NCBI GenBank assembly: GCA_947564765.1
Contig: CANODN010000001.1
Coordinates: 1 to 34,244, forward strand
Direction of reading: 5' to 3'
Length of the DNA: 34,244 nucleotides
From: an uncultured Roseburia sp.
Lineage (GTDB): Bacteria > Bacillota > Clostridia > Lachnospirales > Lachnospiraceae
Under the pieces are notes generated by a model, which searched no databases, was not told where the DNA came from, and saw only the letters and a list, made by a program, of their open reading frames with translations. The translations under genes and the position numbers were made by a program. This document shows, in pieces, positions 24,023 through 33,965 of the stretch. Position 1 is the first letter of the stretch. Each line of letters opens with the position of its first letter.

Positions 24023-27000
24023 TCAGTTTAAAAATTTCTTAAGCACCTCTATAAAGACATCCATATCCAGCGGTTTGGCAATATGGGCATTCATTCCGTT
24101 CTTTAAGGCCGCTTCCTTATCCTCTTCCAGCGCATTGGCCGTCATAGCAATAATCGGCAGATGTTTCACATCCTTCCGGTGCAGTCTGCGGATCGTCCTG
24201 GTAGCCTCATAACCGTCCATAATGGGCATCTGCACATCCATTAAAATTGCATCATAATAATTTTCCTCTGCCTTTTCCATAATCGCCACTGCATCGGTTC
24301 CGTCCGGAGCCGTATCCACAAGGAAACCGGCCTCTTCCAGAATCACCTGCGCGATCTCCCGGTTTAATTCAATATCCTCTACCAGAAGAATACGCCTTCC
24401 GCCAAAATCAGCTGTCGTCCATTCCGGAACCTCGTCCTCCTTTTCCAGCAGGTTATTCGTGGCAAGCAATACGGCCTTCAGATCGGACATAAACATCGGC
24501 TTAGCACAAAAAGCCGTTACTCCGGCCGCCTTCGCTTCTGTCTCAATATCGGTCCAGTCATAAGCAGTCAGAATAATAATGGGAACCTCATCGCCGACGG
24601 CACTGCGGATCTCTCTGGCGGTTTCCACTCCGCTAAGCCCCGGCATCTGCCAGTCAATAATAAAAGTATGATAGGAATCTCCTTCTTCATAAGCACTCTT
24701 TGCGCGGTATACTGCCTCCCTGCCGGATGTTGTCCACTCGGAACGCAGACCAATCTGCTTTAACATCTTGCTGACACTGTCACAAACATTCAGATCATCA
24801 TCTACAACCAGCGCCCGCAAATCCTCAAGCTCTTTGATCTGTTCCGCTGTTTTCTCCAGATCCTGAAGCTTCAATCCAAGCTCCACCGTAAATGTGCTTC
24901 CCTTGCCGATTTCACTCTCAACGCTGATCGTACCGTTCATGATCTCTACAATATTTTTGGTAATAGCCATGCCCAGTCCTGTACCCTGAATACCGCTTTG
25001 TGTTACGGTAGACTCCCGCTCAAAGGGTTCAAAAATATGCTCCACAAACTCCTGCGACATGCCGATTCCATTGTCCTTAATGATAAATGTATAATCACCG
25101 TATCCATGCCGGAATGTAGTCTTTTGCATAATCCGGAAAGAAACCGTGCCTCCGGCGGGTGTATATTTTACAGCATTGCTTAACAAATTAATAAATACCT
25201 GATTTAATTTCAGAGGATCGGCTATAACATCCTCATTGGCAACCTCAAAGGTATCAATAAACAATTCCAGCTGCTTCGCCTTGATCTGCGGCTGAATAAT
25301 ATTAACCAGATTGTGGATCAGCTCGGAAATATTACATTCCTGCTCTTTGATCTGCACCTTCCCGCTTTCAATTCTGCTCATATCAAGAACATCATTGATC
25401 AAGCTGAGAAGATGATTACTGGAGGAGAGGACTTTCTTCAGGCAGTCCAAAACCTGATCCTTGTTGTCAATATGACTGACTGCAATCGTGGCAAATCCGA
25501 TAATGGCATTCATAGGCGTACGGATATCATGGGACATATTGGATAAAAATGTGGTTTTCGCCCTGTTTGCATGCTGCGCCTGCATCAATGCATCCTGCAG
25601 AGCCTGTGTCTGCTCTCTCTGCTTTCTGACCTGCTCCGTAATATCTTTGGATACTACCATAACCATAATATCGCCCGTATTATCGTCCTCAGTCATAACA
25701 AATGTCTGACGTACACACATCTGTTCTTCACTGGAGGCACTTCCCCAATACTCGGCAATCACCTCTCCGTCACCCTGCGCAAAGCATTTTTTCAGATTTT
25801 CGATATTTACAATATCGAAATATGTTTCTGCGGATTCCGCCAAAACAAACGGCCTCCATCTTTCAAAGCATTCGGATGCTTTACACGGAGCCTTTAAGCC
25901 TACCCGCTCAAGAAGGGATATTTTCTGTCCGTCTATTACCCGGACAACATCCTGCTCAATAAGATCCCTGGACAGATTAAACTCAAAGCTGCAGAAGGAA
26001 TTGGACATAATGGCAATCTGGTACTGCCTCTCCCTGCGGTTTGCGAGTGCCCGTTCTGCTTGAATGCGCAGCTCTTTTTCTTTTATTTCTGTTACATCCT
26101 GTCGGATAAACAAGACCTTGGAAACGTTATCGTTATTCCTTTCCAGGCAGACAAGATTCATATGCTCCCACTCCGGACATCCATCCCGGATGACATAACG
26201 CTCATACCGCAGATCATTGTGCTCTGCCATAGCAGCAACAATCGCATCCTTATCCATAAAATCAATAAATTCCTGCCGATGGCTTTCTTCCATATAAGCG
26301 GCCAGATAGGCAATAATATCCTGATATTTTCCGCTGTCTGCGATTCCTCCTCCCTCCGGCTTCGTCCCTGCCAGATATTGATAGGTGTCCTGCTCCAGAT
26401 CCACCATGGCAAACCTGGAAAACAGTGTATTGATACCGCTGATAATATATCCCATTTCCCGGTTTTCCTTTTCCAGCGCCTTCCGCTTTCGTCCGGCGCG
26501 GATAATAATAATCAGTATGTAAACCACAAACAGCACAATCAGCATGGCTTCCAGCTGAATTCCTACAAGATTTTCCGCTGCAATCATACGCTGTGTAACA
26601 TTCTTTGGAAATGTCTGTACCAAAACATAGTCATTGTCCGGCAGATACGTCACACAGACATTGTCTGTCATTCCGGAAGAATCACATGCAAAAGCGCCTT
26701 CTCCTCCGTTTTCAAAGACCTGCCGGACAGATCCGGCAGCCGATTGATCGATAATTCCCCTTTCTGTCAATGCATCCAAAAGGTGTCCTTCGTAAATAAC
26801 GCCATCGGAGCTGGCAATCACCCTGCCGTCCGGCGCACACAAAAATACATTGGCCTCTTCTCCGAAATACGTGGTGGCAAGCATACTTCGCAAATATTCC
26901 TCAGCCAGAAAAGCTCCCCGCAGCACGCCGATCACCTGTCCCTCGTAATAAACAGGTGCATAAAAACAAGCCATTGTCTCATCAAAGAAATGCGGATCAA

Positions 27001-27409
27001 ATACAATCTCGATATTACTGTTTCCTGTAATGCCATCCATATAAAAATTCCGCCACGCTACGTCTTCCTTCCGTCCGTCAGAAGCATAGTCAATCCCTTC
27101 CAGATCGGTAAACATAATGGCGTCAAATTGAGAATTTTCTTCCATTTTTTCAAGCATCTGTGCCGTAATCACAGGCTCTGTCAGACCTTCTCCCACAAAA
27201 TATGCGTAGGTATTGATCCGGTTTAAGGCATTATTCAATTCCTCATCAATCTGCACAGACTTCAACCGTGCGGAATCCGCCGCATACTCTCTGTTCTGCT
27301 CCTCGGTTCGTTTGCTGTTCTGTGCTGTAAACCAAAAGAATAACAAAATAATGGCCAGCAAAAGGAAAACAGCGTAAATAATCTCCTGTAACGGTTTTTT
27401 CTTTTTCAT
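24023..27409 (-). CDS. Hybrid sensor histidine kinase, dCache-PAS-HisKA-HATPase-REC-REC
   Basis: A 1128-aa membrane sensor kinase. TM1 (about 9-27) and TM2 (about 290-313, AMLIVLFVVYILIIIIRAG) enclose a periplasmic-side dCache-like ligand domain. PAS-like regions (about 330-600) precede HisKA with the phosphorylated His627 (MSHDIRTPMNAIIGFA), an HATPase domain with DNGIGMS and GTGLGMAI, receiver 1 (VVDDD, Asp919 in IIDWQMPG) and receiver 2 (LVEDIELN, Asp1058 in ILMDVQMPIMDG). Both receivers keep their Asp, Thr/Ser and Lys residues. There is no DNA-binding or enzymatic output. ATG 27409 has GAGGA upstream; the frame extends to 27484. It follows the Csp-like protease and resembles the second hybrid kinase of the cluster throughout its kinase-receiver part. 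Confidence 0.93.
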   Translation of the reverse strand: MKKKKPLQEIIYAVFLLLAIILLFFWFTAQNSKRTEEQNREYAADSARLKSVQIDEELNNALNRINTYAYFVGEGLTEPVITAQMLEKMEENSQFDAIMFTDLEGIDYASDGRKEDVAWRNFYMDGITGNSNIEIVFDPHFFDETMACFYAPVYYEGQVIGVLRGAFLAEEYLRSMLATTYFGEEANVFLCAPDGRVIASSDGVIYEGHLLDALTERGIIDQSAAGSVRQVFENGGEGAFACDSSGMTDNVCVTYLPDNDYVLVQTFPKNVTQRMIAAENLVGIQLEAMLIVLFVVYILIIIIRAGRKRKALEKENREMGYIISGINTLFSRFAMVDLEQDTYQYLAGTKPEGGGIADSGKYQDIIAYLAAYMEESHRQEFIDFMDKDAIVAAMAEHNDLRYERYVIRDGCPEWEHMNLVCLERNNDNVSKVLFIRQDVTEIKEKELRIQAERALANRRERQYQIAIMSNSFCSFEFNLSRDLIEQDVVRVIDGQKISLLERVGLKAPCKASECFERWRPFVLAESAETYFDIVNIENLKKCFAQGDGEVIAEYWGSASSEEQMCVRQTFVMTEDDNTGDIMVMVVSKDITEQVRKQREQTQALQDALMQAQHANRAKTTFLSNMSHDIRTPMNAIIGFATIAVSHIDNKDQVLDCLKKVLSSSNHLLSLINDVLDMSRIESGKVQIKEQECNISELIHNLVNIIQPQIKAKQLELFIDTFEVANEDVIADPLKLNQVFINLLSNAVKYTPAGGTVSFRIMQKTTFRHGYGDYTFIIKDNGIGMSQEFVEHIFEPFERESTVTQSGIQGTGLGMAITKNIVEIMNGTISVESEIGKGSTFTVELGLKLQDLEKTAEQIKELEDLRALVVDDDLNVCDSVSKMLKQIGLRSEWTTSGREAVYRAKSAYEEGDSYHTFIIDWQMPGLSGVETAREIRSAVGDEVPIIILTAYDWTDIETEAKAAGVTAFCAKPMFMSDLKAVLLATNNLLEKEDEVPEWTTADFGGRRILLVEDIELNREIAQVILEEAGFLVDTAPDGTDAVAIMEKAEENYYDAILMDVQMPIMDGYEATRTIRRLHRKDVKHLPIIAMTANALEEDKEAALKNGMNAHIAKPLDMDVFIEVLKKFLN

Positions 27410-27501
27410 AGGTAGTTCCTCGTATATCTTTTCATTTAAAATAAATGACTCCGGTTCTTGTTCACAGCTAAAACCAGACATCACCTGCAGCTACTATATT
27501 G

Positions 27502-27530
27502 AATATATCAGTTTGAGCATGAAAAGACAA
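27502..27530 (-). promoter_or_regulatory. Possible internal promoter before hybrid kinase
   Basis: TTGTCT (27530-27525), 17 bases, TATATT (27507-27502) with a TGA extension on the minus strand. TATATT-G-AATATA, a 13-base palindrome (27495-27507), overlaps the -10 box. It would let the last kinase be expressed apart from the upstream genes. Confidence 0.45.
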
Positions 27531-27547
27531 CCTTTTTCCTGTTTCAT

Positions 27548-29392
27548 TCACTCCGGCAGACTATCTTTCAGACAGAGAACACCCCAGCCCAGCTGTGGAT
27601 TCGGATACTCTCTTACTGCCGAAATCCTTCTTGCCCCACGGATCAGATATGCCTTCAATTTTTCTCCATACAAAAACGGATCTCTTCCCTGCACAATTCC
27701 CCACTGCATCATCAGCGCCGCACTGCCCGTTACAAAAGGTGCAGCCATAGAGGTCCCGCTTCTGGCCGCATAGCTGCCTCCGGGGGATGGCGCCATAATA
27801 TTAACACCGGGTGCGGCGAGATCCGGCTTCACCTGATTGGTCCAGGCCGTATACCCTCTGCCGGAAAACGCCGCCGTACTGTCTGTATTGGAATCGTATG
27901 CCGCCACACTGATCACCTTTGCGGACGTAGACGGAATTGTCAGCGTCTTAAGCTCGGAAGGATAAGGAAATCCGGTATCCTCGTTTAAAACACCGCCTGA
28001 CGGCAGCCACATATCATAAGTTCCGTCTACAATATCTCCCGCCGTAATGCGTATCCGCCACAATCCGGAGGGAATATAGCTATCTCTGGGAATAACGTCT
28101 ATATAAATTTCCTGGTAAATACTGTAAGGCACCGGCTCTCCATAAAAAATCAATAATTCCACTGCTTCGAAGGAAACTCTGAGTGTTCCCTGCCCGATCA
28201 GCGGTCCGCTGGTCTTACCATCCGGCAGCAAAACCTCCACCCGCAATTCATCCTGATAACGTTTCCAGATCTGCAAATTCAGCCTGCTTTCGTAACTGCT
28301 GACGGTAAGCTCTGCCTCCTGTGTCTCCCCTCTGGCAATCTGGTTTTGATAATGGGCCGCTCCTGCTCCTTCATTCCCGGTTCCGGTTATAATACTGCAC
28401 TGATGATGATCCGACATATCGTTCAAAAAAGTTTCAATCAGACTTGTACCGCTGTGGGAACCGTAATTATTTCCAAAGCTTAAATTCACGGCAAGCGGCT
28501 TGCCCATTTCCTCTGCCGCCCTGACACAAAAGTCCACCGCCTTCATCAGTTCTGTTGTTTTGGGAAAAGAATTTTCTCCCGGCGTTCCCAATTTTACAAT
28601 TAAAAGCTCCGATTCATATGCAATTCCCCGATACCTTCCCATAGATGCCCTTCCGCAGCCCGCCGCAATGCCTGCTACATGTGTTCCGTGCCCGGAAGTG
28701 TCTCTGCTTGGCACCAGCTTTTGTCTGACAGCCGAATCCGTCGCTTCCAACGCCTGATTGATCTCTGCCTGTGTAAACAGCACGCCGTCAGAATATCCTT
28801 CCGGTGGTCGGTAGGTAATGCCTGCATTTGCTTCTGTCCTTTCCTCATTCAAAAGATCCGCGTCCAGCGTCTGGTCCCATAAAAATACGATTCTTGTGCT
28901 TCCATCCGCTTTTCTGAAATCCGGATGTGCATAATCGATTCCGCTGTCAATCACTGCCACCAGACAATTTTGTCCGGTAAGGTTTCTTTGCCCTTCAATT
29001 CCTCCTGCAAAATCAGAGGAACTTTCTCCTGTCTGTAACGCGGTAATACAAGAGACTCTTTTTGCCGCATTCACAGCAAAAAAGAGCCTCTTTGGTTTTT
29101 CCATATAAATAATTCCATCTAATTCCGCCGCAACAGTAACCAACTGCTCCGGCAGAATCAATACTGCATAGGAATTGCTTAATACTGTAATATCTGAAAT
29201 CAGCTTTTCATAACCGTACATGCGAAGCAGATCCTTTACCTGATCCAGTCCGTTCCGCACATAGCGAATAATAACCTCCCAGGTCTGTGATTCCGGAAAA
29301 TATCCTACGCCCAGATTTACGGATTTTTCCCGCTCATTCATATTGGCATCCAGTGCAAGATTCAAAAGATTTTCAATTTTTGCGTTATTCAT
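27548..29392 (-). CDS. Csp-like subtilisin-family serine protease (S8), cytosolic type
   Basis: A 614-aa subtilase with a full catalytic triad: Asp149 (VIDSGIDYAHPDF), His235 (GHGTHVAGIA) and Ser548 (SGTSMAAPFV), with the oxyanion Asn in TGTGNEG. An N-terminal prodomain-like region (about 1-95) and a beta-rich insertion of roughly 150 residues between the oxyanion loop and the Ser motif match the Csp germination proteases of clostridia, in which CspB activates the cortex hydrolase SleC. There is no signal peptide. The start at 29392 follows the family N terminus; its ribosome site is weak (GAAAG), so upstream ATG 29464, which would overlap the previous gene, cannot be fully excluded. It lies 38 nt after one hybrid kinase and before another, a surprising context for a spore protease. 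Confidence 0.87.
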   Translation of the reverse strand: MNNAKIENLLNLALDANMNEREKSVNLGVGYFPESQTWEVIIRYVRNGLDQVKDLLRMYGYEKLISDITVLSNSYAVLILPEQLVTVAAELDGIIYMEKPKRLFFAVNAAKRVSCITALQTGESSSDFAGGIEGQRNLTGQNCLVAVIDSGIDYAHPDFRKADGSTRIVFLWDQTLDADLLNEERTEANAGITYRPPEGYSDGVLFTQAEINQALEATDSAVRQKLVPSRDTSGHGTHVAGIAAGCGRASMGRYRGIAYESELLIVKLGTPGENSFPKTTELMKAVDFCVRAAEEMGKPLAVNLSFGNNYGSHSGTSLIETFLNDMSDHHQCSIITGTGNEGAGAAHYQNQIARGETQEAELTVSSYESRLNLQIWKRYQDELRVEVLLPDGKTSGPLIGQGTLRVSFEAVELLIFYGEPVPYSIYQEIYIDVIPRDSYIPSGLWRIRITAGDIVDGTYDMWLPSGGVLNEDTGFPYPSELKTLTIPSTSAKVISVAAYDSNTDSTAAFSGRGYTAWTNQVKPDLAAPGVNIMAPSPGGSYAARSGTSMAAPFVTGSAALMMQWGIVQGRDPFLYGEKLKAYLIRGARRISAVREYPNPQLGWGVLCLKDSLPE

Positions 29393-29430
29393 AAAATCGT
29401 ACTTTCGTTTTTTATGAGTATATGCACGAT

Positions 29431-31980
29431 TTATCCCAGATATTTCTGCAGCACACGCGTACATTCTTTCAAATCAATCGGTTTTTGTATATGGGCATTC
29501 ATGCCGCAATCCAGACATTTCTGCACATCTCCGGAAAACGCGTCTGCCGTCATTGCGATAATCGGCAGGTTCTTATCCTTGCGGTCCAATTCCCGAATTG
29601 CCTTTGTCGTATCATACCCATTCATTACCGGCATACGGATATCCATCAAAATGGCGTCGTAATATCCTGCTTCGGAATTTTGGAATTTTTCCAGACAATC
29701 CTGTCCATTAACTGCCCAATCCAGCTCCATGCCCGTAATAGACAAAATAGCGCTTGCCACTTCCCAGTTAATTTCCATATCCTCTGCTAATAGGACTCTT
29801 TTCCCGGTAAAATCCGCATCCTCTTCATCTTTCTTCTCTCCCTCCATCGTATAACCGTCCGCATATTGAATCAGGCGGTGATACAGGGTAGATTTAAAGA
29901 GGGGTTTTGAAATAAACCCTTCAATCAATGCAGTGCTGATTTCCTCTTCCAAATCACTGTAATCATATGCGGAAATCAAAAATACGGGAATGTCATCTCC
30001 TACACGGCTCCTGATCTCATGTATCGTCTCAATGCCATCCATACCGGGCATTTTCCAGTCAATCAAAACAAAATGATAATCGTCCTTTTTCTTATGGCGT
30101 TCTTCAATCATCTGGATAGCCTTGCTGCCGTCCAGGGTCCACTCTACATACACACCCAGCTCTTCCAGATTGGAAACGGCGCTGATGCAAAGCTCTTCGT
30201 TGTCATCCACCACAAGGACATTCCATTTTGGCAGCTTCATATCCTCTTCTTTGATATCTGCTATTTTGAGGTCAAGCATCATATGAAACGAACTTCCCTT
30301 ACCAAGCTCGCTTTCCAGCTCAATACTTCCACCCATCAGATCTACAATGCTCTTTGTAATCGCCATACCAAGGCCGGTGCCTACAATATGGCGTACCTCA
30401 TCCGAATCCTCTCTTGCAAAATTATCCCAGATCCTTTTCTGAAATTCCGGAGACATGCCGATTCCGTTATCCTCAATGCGAAAATGTGTCCGAACAAAAT
30501 CTTCTCCCTTTGGCGATGCTTCCTGGTACATATAAATATCAATTCTGCCTTCTTCCGGCGTATATTTCACCGCATTGGACAAAAGATTCAAAAGTACCTG
30601 GTTCAAACGCAGATCATCACAGCAAACATCCTCCGATATAATCTTTTTAATAAAAATATCAAAATACTGCTTTTTGGCCTTCACCTGAGGCTGCATAATA
30701 TTAACAATATCATCCATTGCATCCCGTAATGACATCGGTGCAATATTCAAAGGCATTTTACCGCTTTCAATTTTGGACATATCCAGCACATCATTGATCA
30801 ATCCTAACAGCTGCTTGCTGGATAACCGGACTTTCCTCAAGCACTCCTCCACACGTGCAGAATCCTCCAGATTCCTCTGGGCAATCTCCGTCATACCAAT
30901 AATTGCATTCATCGGCGTGCGGATGTCATGACTCATACTGGAAAGGAATTCACTCTTCGCCATATTGGCACGATCCGCCTCTTCCTTTGCCTTTGCAAGT
31001 TCCCGAAGCTGTTTCTGCGATAACCGATAGTACATCAGGAAAATAACAGACATCGTAAGCAAAATCACGGTTCCTGATCCAATCATAATAACGGCGCGCA
31101 GTGTATCTAATCTCGTAATCGATTCTCCCAGCACTTCGGAAGGCATAACGGTAATCAAATACCAGGATGAGCTGACCGAAAGCGGGGAACAGTAGATCTG
31201 CCTCTCATTCCCGTCAATTAAGACAAGTGTGGAATATGTATTCTCATCCTTCATCGCCGCCTGCAGCTCTTCCACATAATCCTCCGGTGCCTTTCTGTTA
31301 ACTCCCTGGTACTGCTCCTTGACACGCTCAAAATAATTCTCGCGGAATGCATCGGAATTTCTGATTACAAAATTTCCGTTATGGTCAATGATATGGGAAT
31401 ACGCCACTGCATCGTTTTCATCCAGAAAAAGCGCCTGATTCAAATATTCCATTGTGATTCCGGCAATAATTGCCTCGCTTTTCTTTCCGTTTTCCATTTC
31501 ATAGAAAACCTGCTTCCCCAGCAGAAGAACCTTTTCTCCGTCCTTGTTTTTCCCATAGGTCACCAAATCACCTTTTTCCCTCAAAGACCGATGAACCTCT
31601 TCTGCGGCATCTGCAATCTGTACCTCATCTCCATAGATAATATCAATGTTACCGTCATCCCCATAAAAGCCCAAAAATGTAAAATTTCTGATTTCACCGC
31701 TGACCTGCAGCTCCTTCCGCAGCTCTTCGCTGTTCTTTAACGAACTCCACGGGCTGCGTTTAATAATTCCTTCTACCTGCTCTAAACGCAGACGGATAAT
31801 GGATCGAAATTTCTGCTGAATCTGCTGGCTCATCTCAGACATATAAATATTACTGATCTCTTCAATTGATTTTTCCGTTTCGTAAGACATAAACATGGTC
31901 AAACAGAAAAACACCGCAACACAGATCACAATTACGCTGATGATACTGCGCCGGAAAAATCTGATTACCTTTTTATCCAT
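29431..31980 (-). CDS. Hybrid sensor histidine kinase, dCache-HisKA-HATPase-REC-REC
   Basis: An 849-aa membrane sensor kinase. TM1 (about 13-35, ISVIVICVAVFFCLTMFMS) and TM2 (about 285-310, MIGSGTVILLTMSVIFLMYY) flank a dCache-like extracellular domain. HisKA carries His351 (MSHDIRTPMNAIIGMTEIA), the HATPase has DNGIGMS and GTGLGMAI, receiver 1 has VVDDN with Asp641 (LIDWKMPGMDG), and receiver 2 has AEDMEIN with Asp780 (ILMDIRMPVMNG). Unlike its neighbour it has no PAS region between TM2 and HisKA. ATG 31980 is chosen for the GGAG 8 nt upstream. It starts about 37 nt after the Hpt gene, which likely accepts phosphate from one of its receivers (inference). Confidence 0.93.
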   Translation of the reverse strand: MDKKVIRFFRRSIISVIVICVAVFFCLTMFMSYETEKSIEEISNIYMSEMSQQIQQKFRSIIRLRLEQVEGIIKRSPWSSLKNSEELRKELQVSGEIRNFTFLGFYGDDGNIDIIYGDEVQIADAAEEVHRSLREKGDLVTYGKNKDGEKVLLLGKQVFYEMENGKKSEAIIAGITMEYLNQALFLDENDAVAYSHIIDHNGNFVIRNSDAFRENYFERVKEQYQGVNRKAPEDYVEELQAAMKDENTYSTLVLIDGNERQIYCSPLSVSSSWYLITVMPSEVLGESITRLDTLRAVIMIGSGTVILLTMSVIFLMYYRLSQKQLRELAKAKEEADRANMAKSEFLSSMSHDIRTPMNAIIGMTEIAQRNLEDSARVEECLRKVRLSSKQLLGLINDVLDMSKIESGKMPLNIAPMSLRDAMDDIVNIMQPQVKAKKQYFDIFIKKIISEDVCCDDLRLNQVLLNLLSNAVKYTPEEGRIDIYMYQEASPKGEDFVRTHFRIEDNGIGMSPEFQKRIWDNFAREDSDEVRHIVGTGLGMAITKSIVDLMGGSIELESELGKGSSFHMMLDLKIADIKEEDMKLPKWNVLVVDDNEELCISAVSNLEELGVYVEWTLDGSKAIQMIEERHKKKDDYHFVLIDWKMPGMDGIETIHEIRSRVGDDIPVFLISAYDYSDLEEEISTALIEGFISKPLFKSTLYHRLIQYADGYTMEGEKKDEEDADFTGKRVLLAEDMEINWEVASAILSITGMELDWAVNGQDCLEKFQNSEAGYYDAILMDIRMPVMNGYDTTKAIRELDRKDKNLPIIAMTADAFSGDVQKCLDCGMNAHIQKPIDLKECTRVLQKYLG

Positions 31981-32016
31981 ATCTTTTCTCCATCCATTGA
32001 TCATTTGACAAAATAT

Positions 32017-32370
32017 TTATTCCATGTGCTTTTTAATGCAGCAGATAATTTTCTCCTGCTGCGGCAGAATTTCCGTAAGAAGCTGTCTGGCAGCCTCCGG
32101 TTCTCCGCCTCTCAGCAGTCTTAAAATTTCCGTATAACCTTCATACAGAGGCGTAATAGAAAGGTTTCCCGCAGTTCCTTTAATGGCATGTGCTTTTTCA
32201 ATGGCTTCCGTACAATCTGCAGAATCAAAATCCGGTTCAACGGAATGCGCCTCTATGGTTTTTACGAAAGATCCTAACAGTCTCGTATATAACTGCTCTT
32301 TCCCTGCCAGCCGTTTTAAACCGCTGTCAACATCAACGCCCAACTCCTTTAATTCCTCAAATAATGTCAT
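32017..32370 (-). CDS. Free-standing Hpt-domain phosphotransfer protein
   Basis: A 117-aa cytoplasmic phosphotransfer protein made of a single helical-bundle Hpt domain. The phosphorylatable His is in AHAIKGTAGNLS, the family HxxKG motif. It should shuttle phosphate between receiver domains, most likely those of the hybrid kinases encoded directly downstream (inference from order). ATG 32370 is preferred over ATG 32394 because GAGG lies 8 nt upstream and the domain begins with MTLFEELKELGVD. No clear promoter was found; the gap to mcp holds a hairpin, and read-through from the chemosensory genes is possible. Confidence 0.9.
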   Translation of the reverse strand: MTLFEELKELGVDVDSGLKRLAGKEQLYTRLLGSFVKTIEAHSVEPDFDSADCTEAIEKAHAIKGTAGNLSITPLYEGYTEILRLLRGGEPEAARQLLTEILPQQEKIICCIKKHME

Positions 32371-32418
32371 GAACCTCACCTCACACTTTTTCACAGGATA
32401 TTATCATTGAAACCAGAC

Positions 32419-32443
32419 GGGCACAGGAATTTCCCCTGTGCCC
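32419..32443 (-). terminator. Hairpin after mcp
   Basis: GGGCACAGG (32419-32427) pairs perfectly with CCTGTGCCC (32435-32443) around a 7-nt loop. It begins about 48 bases after the mcp stop codon. No T-run follows on the minus strand, so termination, if any, would be partial; it may set relative levels of mcp and the Hpt-kinase genes. Confidence 0.5.
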
Positions 32444-32491
32444 CAATCCGATCGTTACTTTTTATTCTTCACCAAACGGTTTTCCGATCTT

Positions 32492-33952
32492 TTAATATTT
32501 TCCGAAATCATCTTCCAAAGAAATCATCTGCTCATTTGCATTGTCATCAACGGCGGAAGAAGCTTTAAAGGAATTATCTGCGTGTCCTCCTCTTAAATTG
32601 TAGATGGAAAGCATATCACGCATCTTAGATGCCTGGTTAGATAATTCTTCGCTGGCTGCAGCACATTCCTCGCTGGTTGCAGAGTTGGTCTGAACTACCT
32701 GAGATACCTGTGTAATTGCCTGCTCGATCTGAGCTACTGCAGTTGCCTGATAATTGGAGGATTCTGCAATACCATTGATGATAACTTCGCTCTCCTGTAC
32801 TACCTTTGTGATAGCTTCCAATGCCTTCGCCGTATCGTCTGCAATCTGAGAACCTAAGCTGACTTTTGAAATAGAATCTTCGATCATCTCTGCTGTCTCT
32901 TTTGCTGCAGATGCACTCTTTGCTGCAAGACTTCTTACTTCTTCTGCTACAACGGCAAAGCCTTTTCCTGCTTCTCCTGCTCTTGCAGCCTCAACTGCCG
33001 CATTCAATGCAAGAATGTTGGTCTGGAATGCAATATCGTCAATTGTTTTAATAATCTTGGAAATACTCTCGGAAGCCTGGTTGATATCCTGCATTGCATT
33101 TACCATGTCTTCCATCTGCTGATTGCCCTTCTTCACATCTTCAATTGCGTGAAGTACAAGACCTGCTGCTTCATTTGCCTGTTCTGCGTTCTGTTTTGTC
33201 TTATCTGCGATCTCATCAATAGATGCTGTAATCTCCTCAATAGCACTTGCCTGCTGCGTAGAACCCTGTGCCAATGCCTGGCTTGCACTTGCTACCTGAG
33301 AAGAACTGATGGTAACCTGTGTACCTGCCTCACTGATATTGGAAAGTGTAGTCAAGTTGTCCTCTACTAGTTTCTTTAAAGAATTGCCAAGCAGATCGTC
33401 CGGAGATTTCGGATTTACGTTAACGGTAAGATTTCCATGGGATACCTCTTCCGCAATCTGTGCCTGATATTTGATATTACTGATTACTTCTTTGTAATCA
33501 TCTACCAACGCACCGAATTCATCATTCCCGTGTTTTACAAGATCGATATCTACGCGTCCCATTGCAATATCCTGCGCAGCACCGGAAAGTTCTCTAATGG
33601 AAGACATAATTGTTTTAATAATAGATAATGCAATTGCCAGTGTAATGATGATAGAAATCACGATCAGTGCAACACTCAGAGCATTCAACTGATTTGCCAT
33701 GGTCTTAAGGCTCATTGCATTTTCTGTTATTTCTGCTGCAATGGCATCCAAAAGCATATCGCTTTTCTCTTCGTTTGCGCCAATTTCTACTAATTTTTCT
33801 GCAACTGTCTGATATTGTTGTTCATACTTAACCTCTACATTAGAGATTGTATGACGGGTAGACCACACTCCGATTACAGAGTTAATTATTGTAAGTACAA
33901 TCGGAATAAAAAATCCCAGAATCAATTTTGTTTTCATCTTAACGTTTTTCAT
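32492..33952 (-). CDS. Methyl-accepting chemotaxis protein with short extracellular sensor
   Basis: A 486-aa transducer. TM1 (about 8-31) and TM2 (about 91-115) enclose only some 60 residues, short for a ligand domain and similar to a reduced four-helix-bundle type. A HAMP segment follows (about 112-165), then a second HAMP-like stretch (EEVSHGNLTVNV) and the cytoplasmic signalling hairpin with the near-invariant tip AFQTNILALNAAVEAARAGE and GKGFAVVAEEVRSLA. Gln/Glu-rich methylation helices lie on both sides. There is no C-terminal pentapeptide for CheR/CheB docking. ATG 33952 has GAGAGG 9 nt upstream, and it follows a cheW gene by 13 nt, so the two proteins probably form one signalling array. 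Confidence 0.94.
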   Translation of the reverse strand: MKNVKMKTKLILGFFIPIVLTIINSVIGVWSTRHTISNVEVKYEQQYQTVAEKLVEIGANEEKSDMLLDAIAAEITENAMSLKTMANQLNALSVALIVISIIITLAIALSIIKTIMSSIRELSGAAQDIAMGRVDIDLVKHGNDEFGALVDDYKEVISNIKYQAQIAEEVSHGNLTVNVNPKSPDDLLGNSLKKLVEDNLTTLSNISEAGTQVTISSSQVASASQALAQGSTQQASAIEEITASIDEIADKTKQNAEQANEAAGLVLHAIEDVKKGNQQMEDMVNAMQDINQASESISKIIKTIDDIAFQTNILALNAAVEAARAGEAGKGFAVVAEEVRSLAAKSASAAKETAEMIEDSISKVSLGSQIADDTAKALEAITKVVQESEVIINGIAESSNYQATAVAQIEQAITQVSQVVQTNSATSEECAAASEELSNQASKMRDMLSIYNLRGGHADNSFKASSAVDDNANEQMISLEDDFGKY

Positions 33953-33965
33953 ATTCTTATACCTC

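Noticed and set aside
26060..27226. 388-codon open frame on the plus strand
   Set aside because: It lies wholly opposite the hybrid kinase gene, has no ribosome site I can see, and its composition (Ile, His, Cys, Gln-rich) is that of an antisense frame of a real gene.
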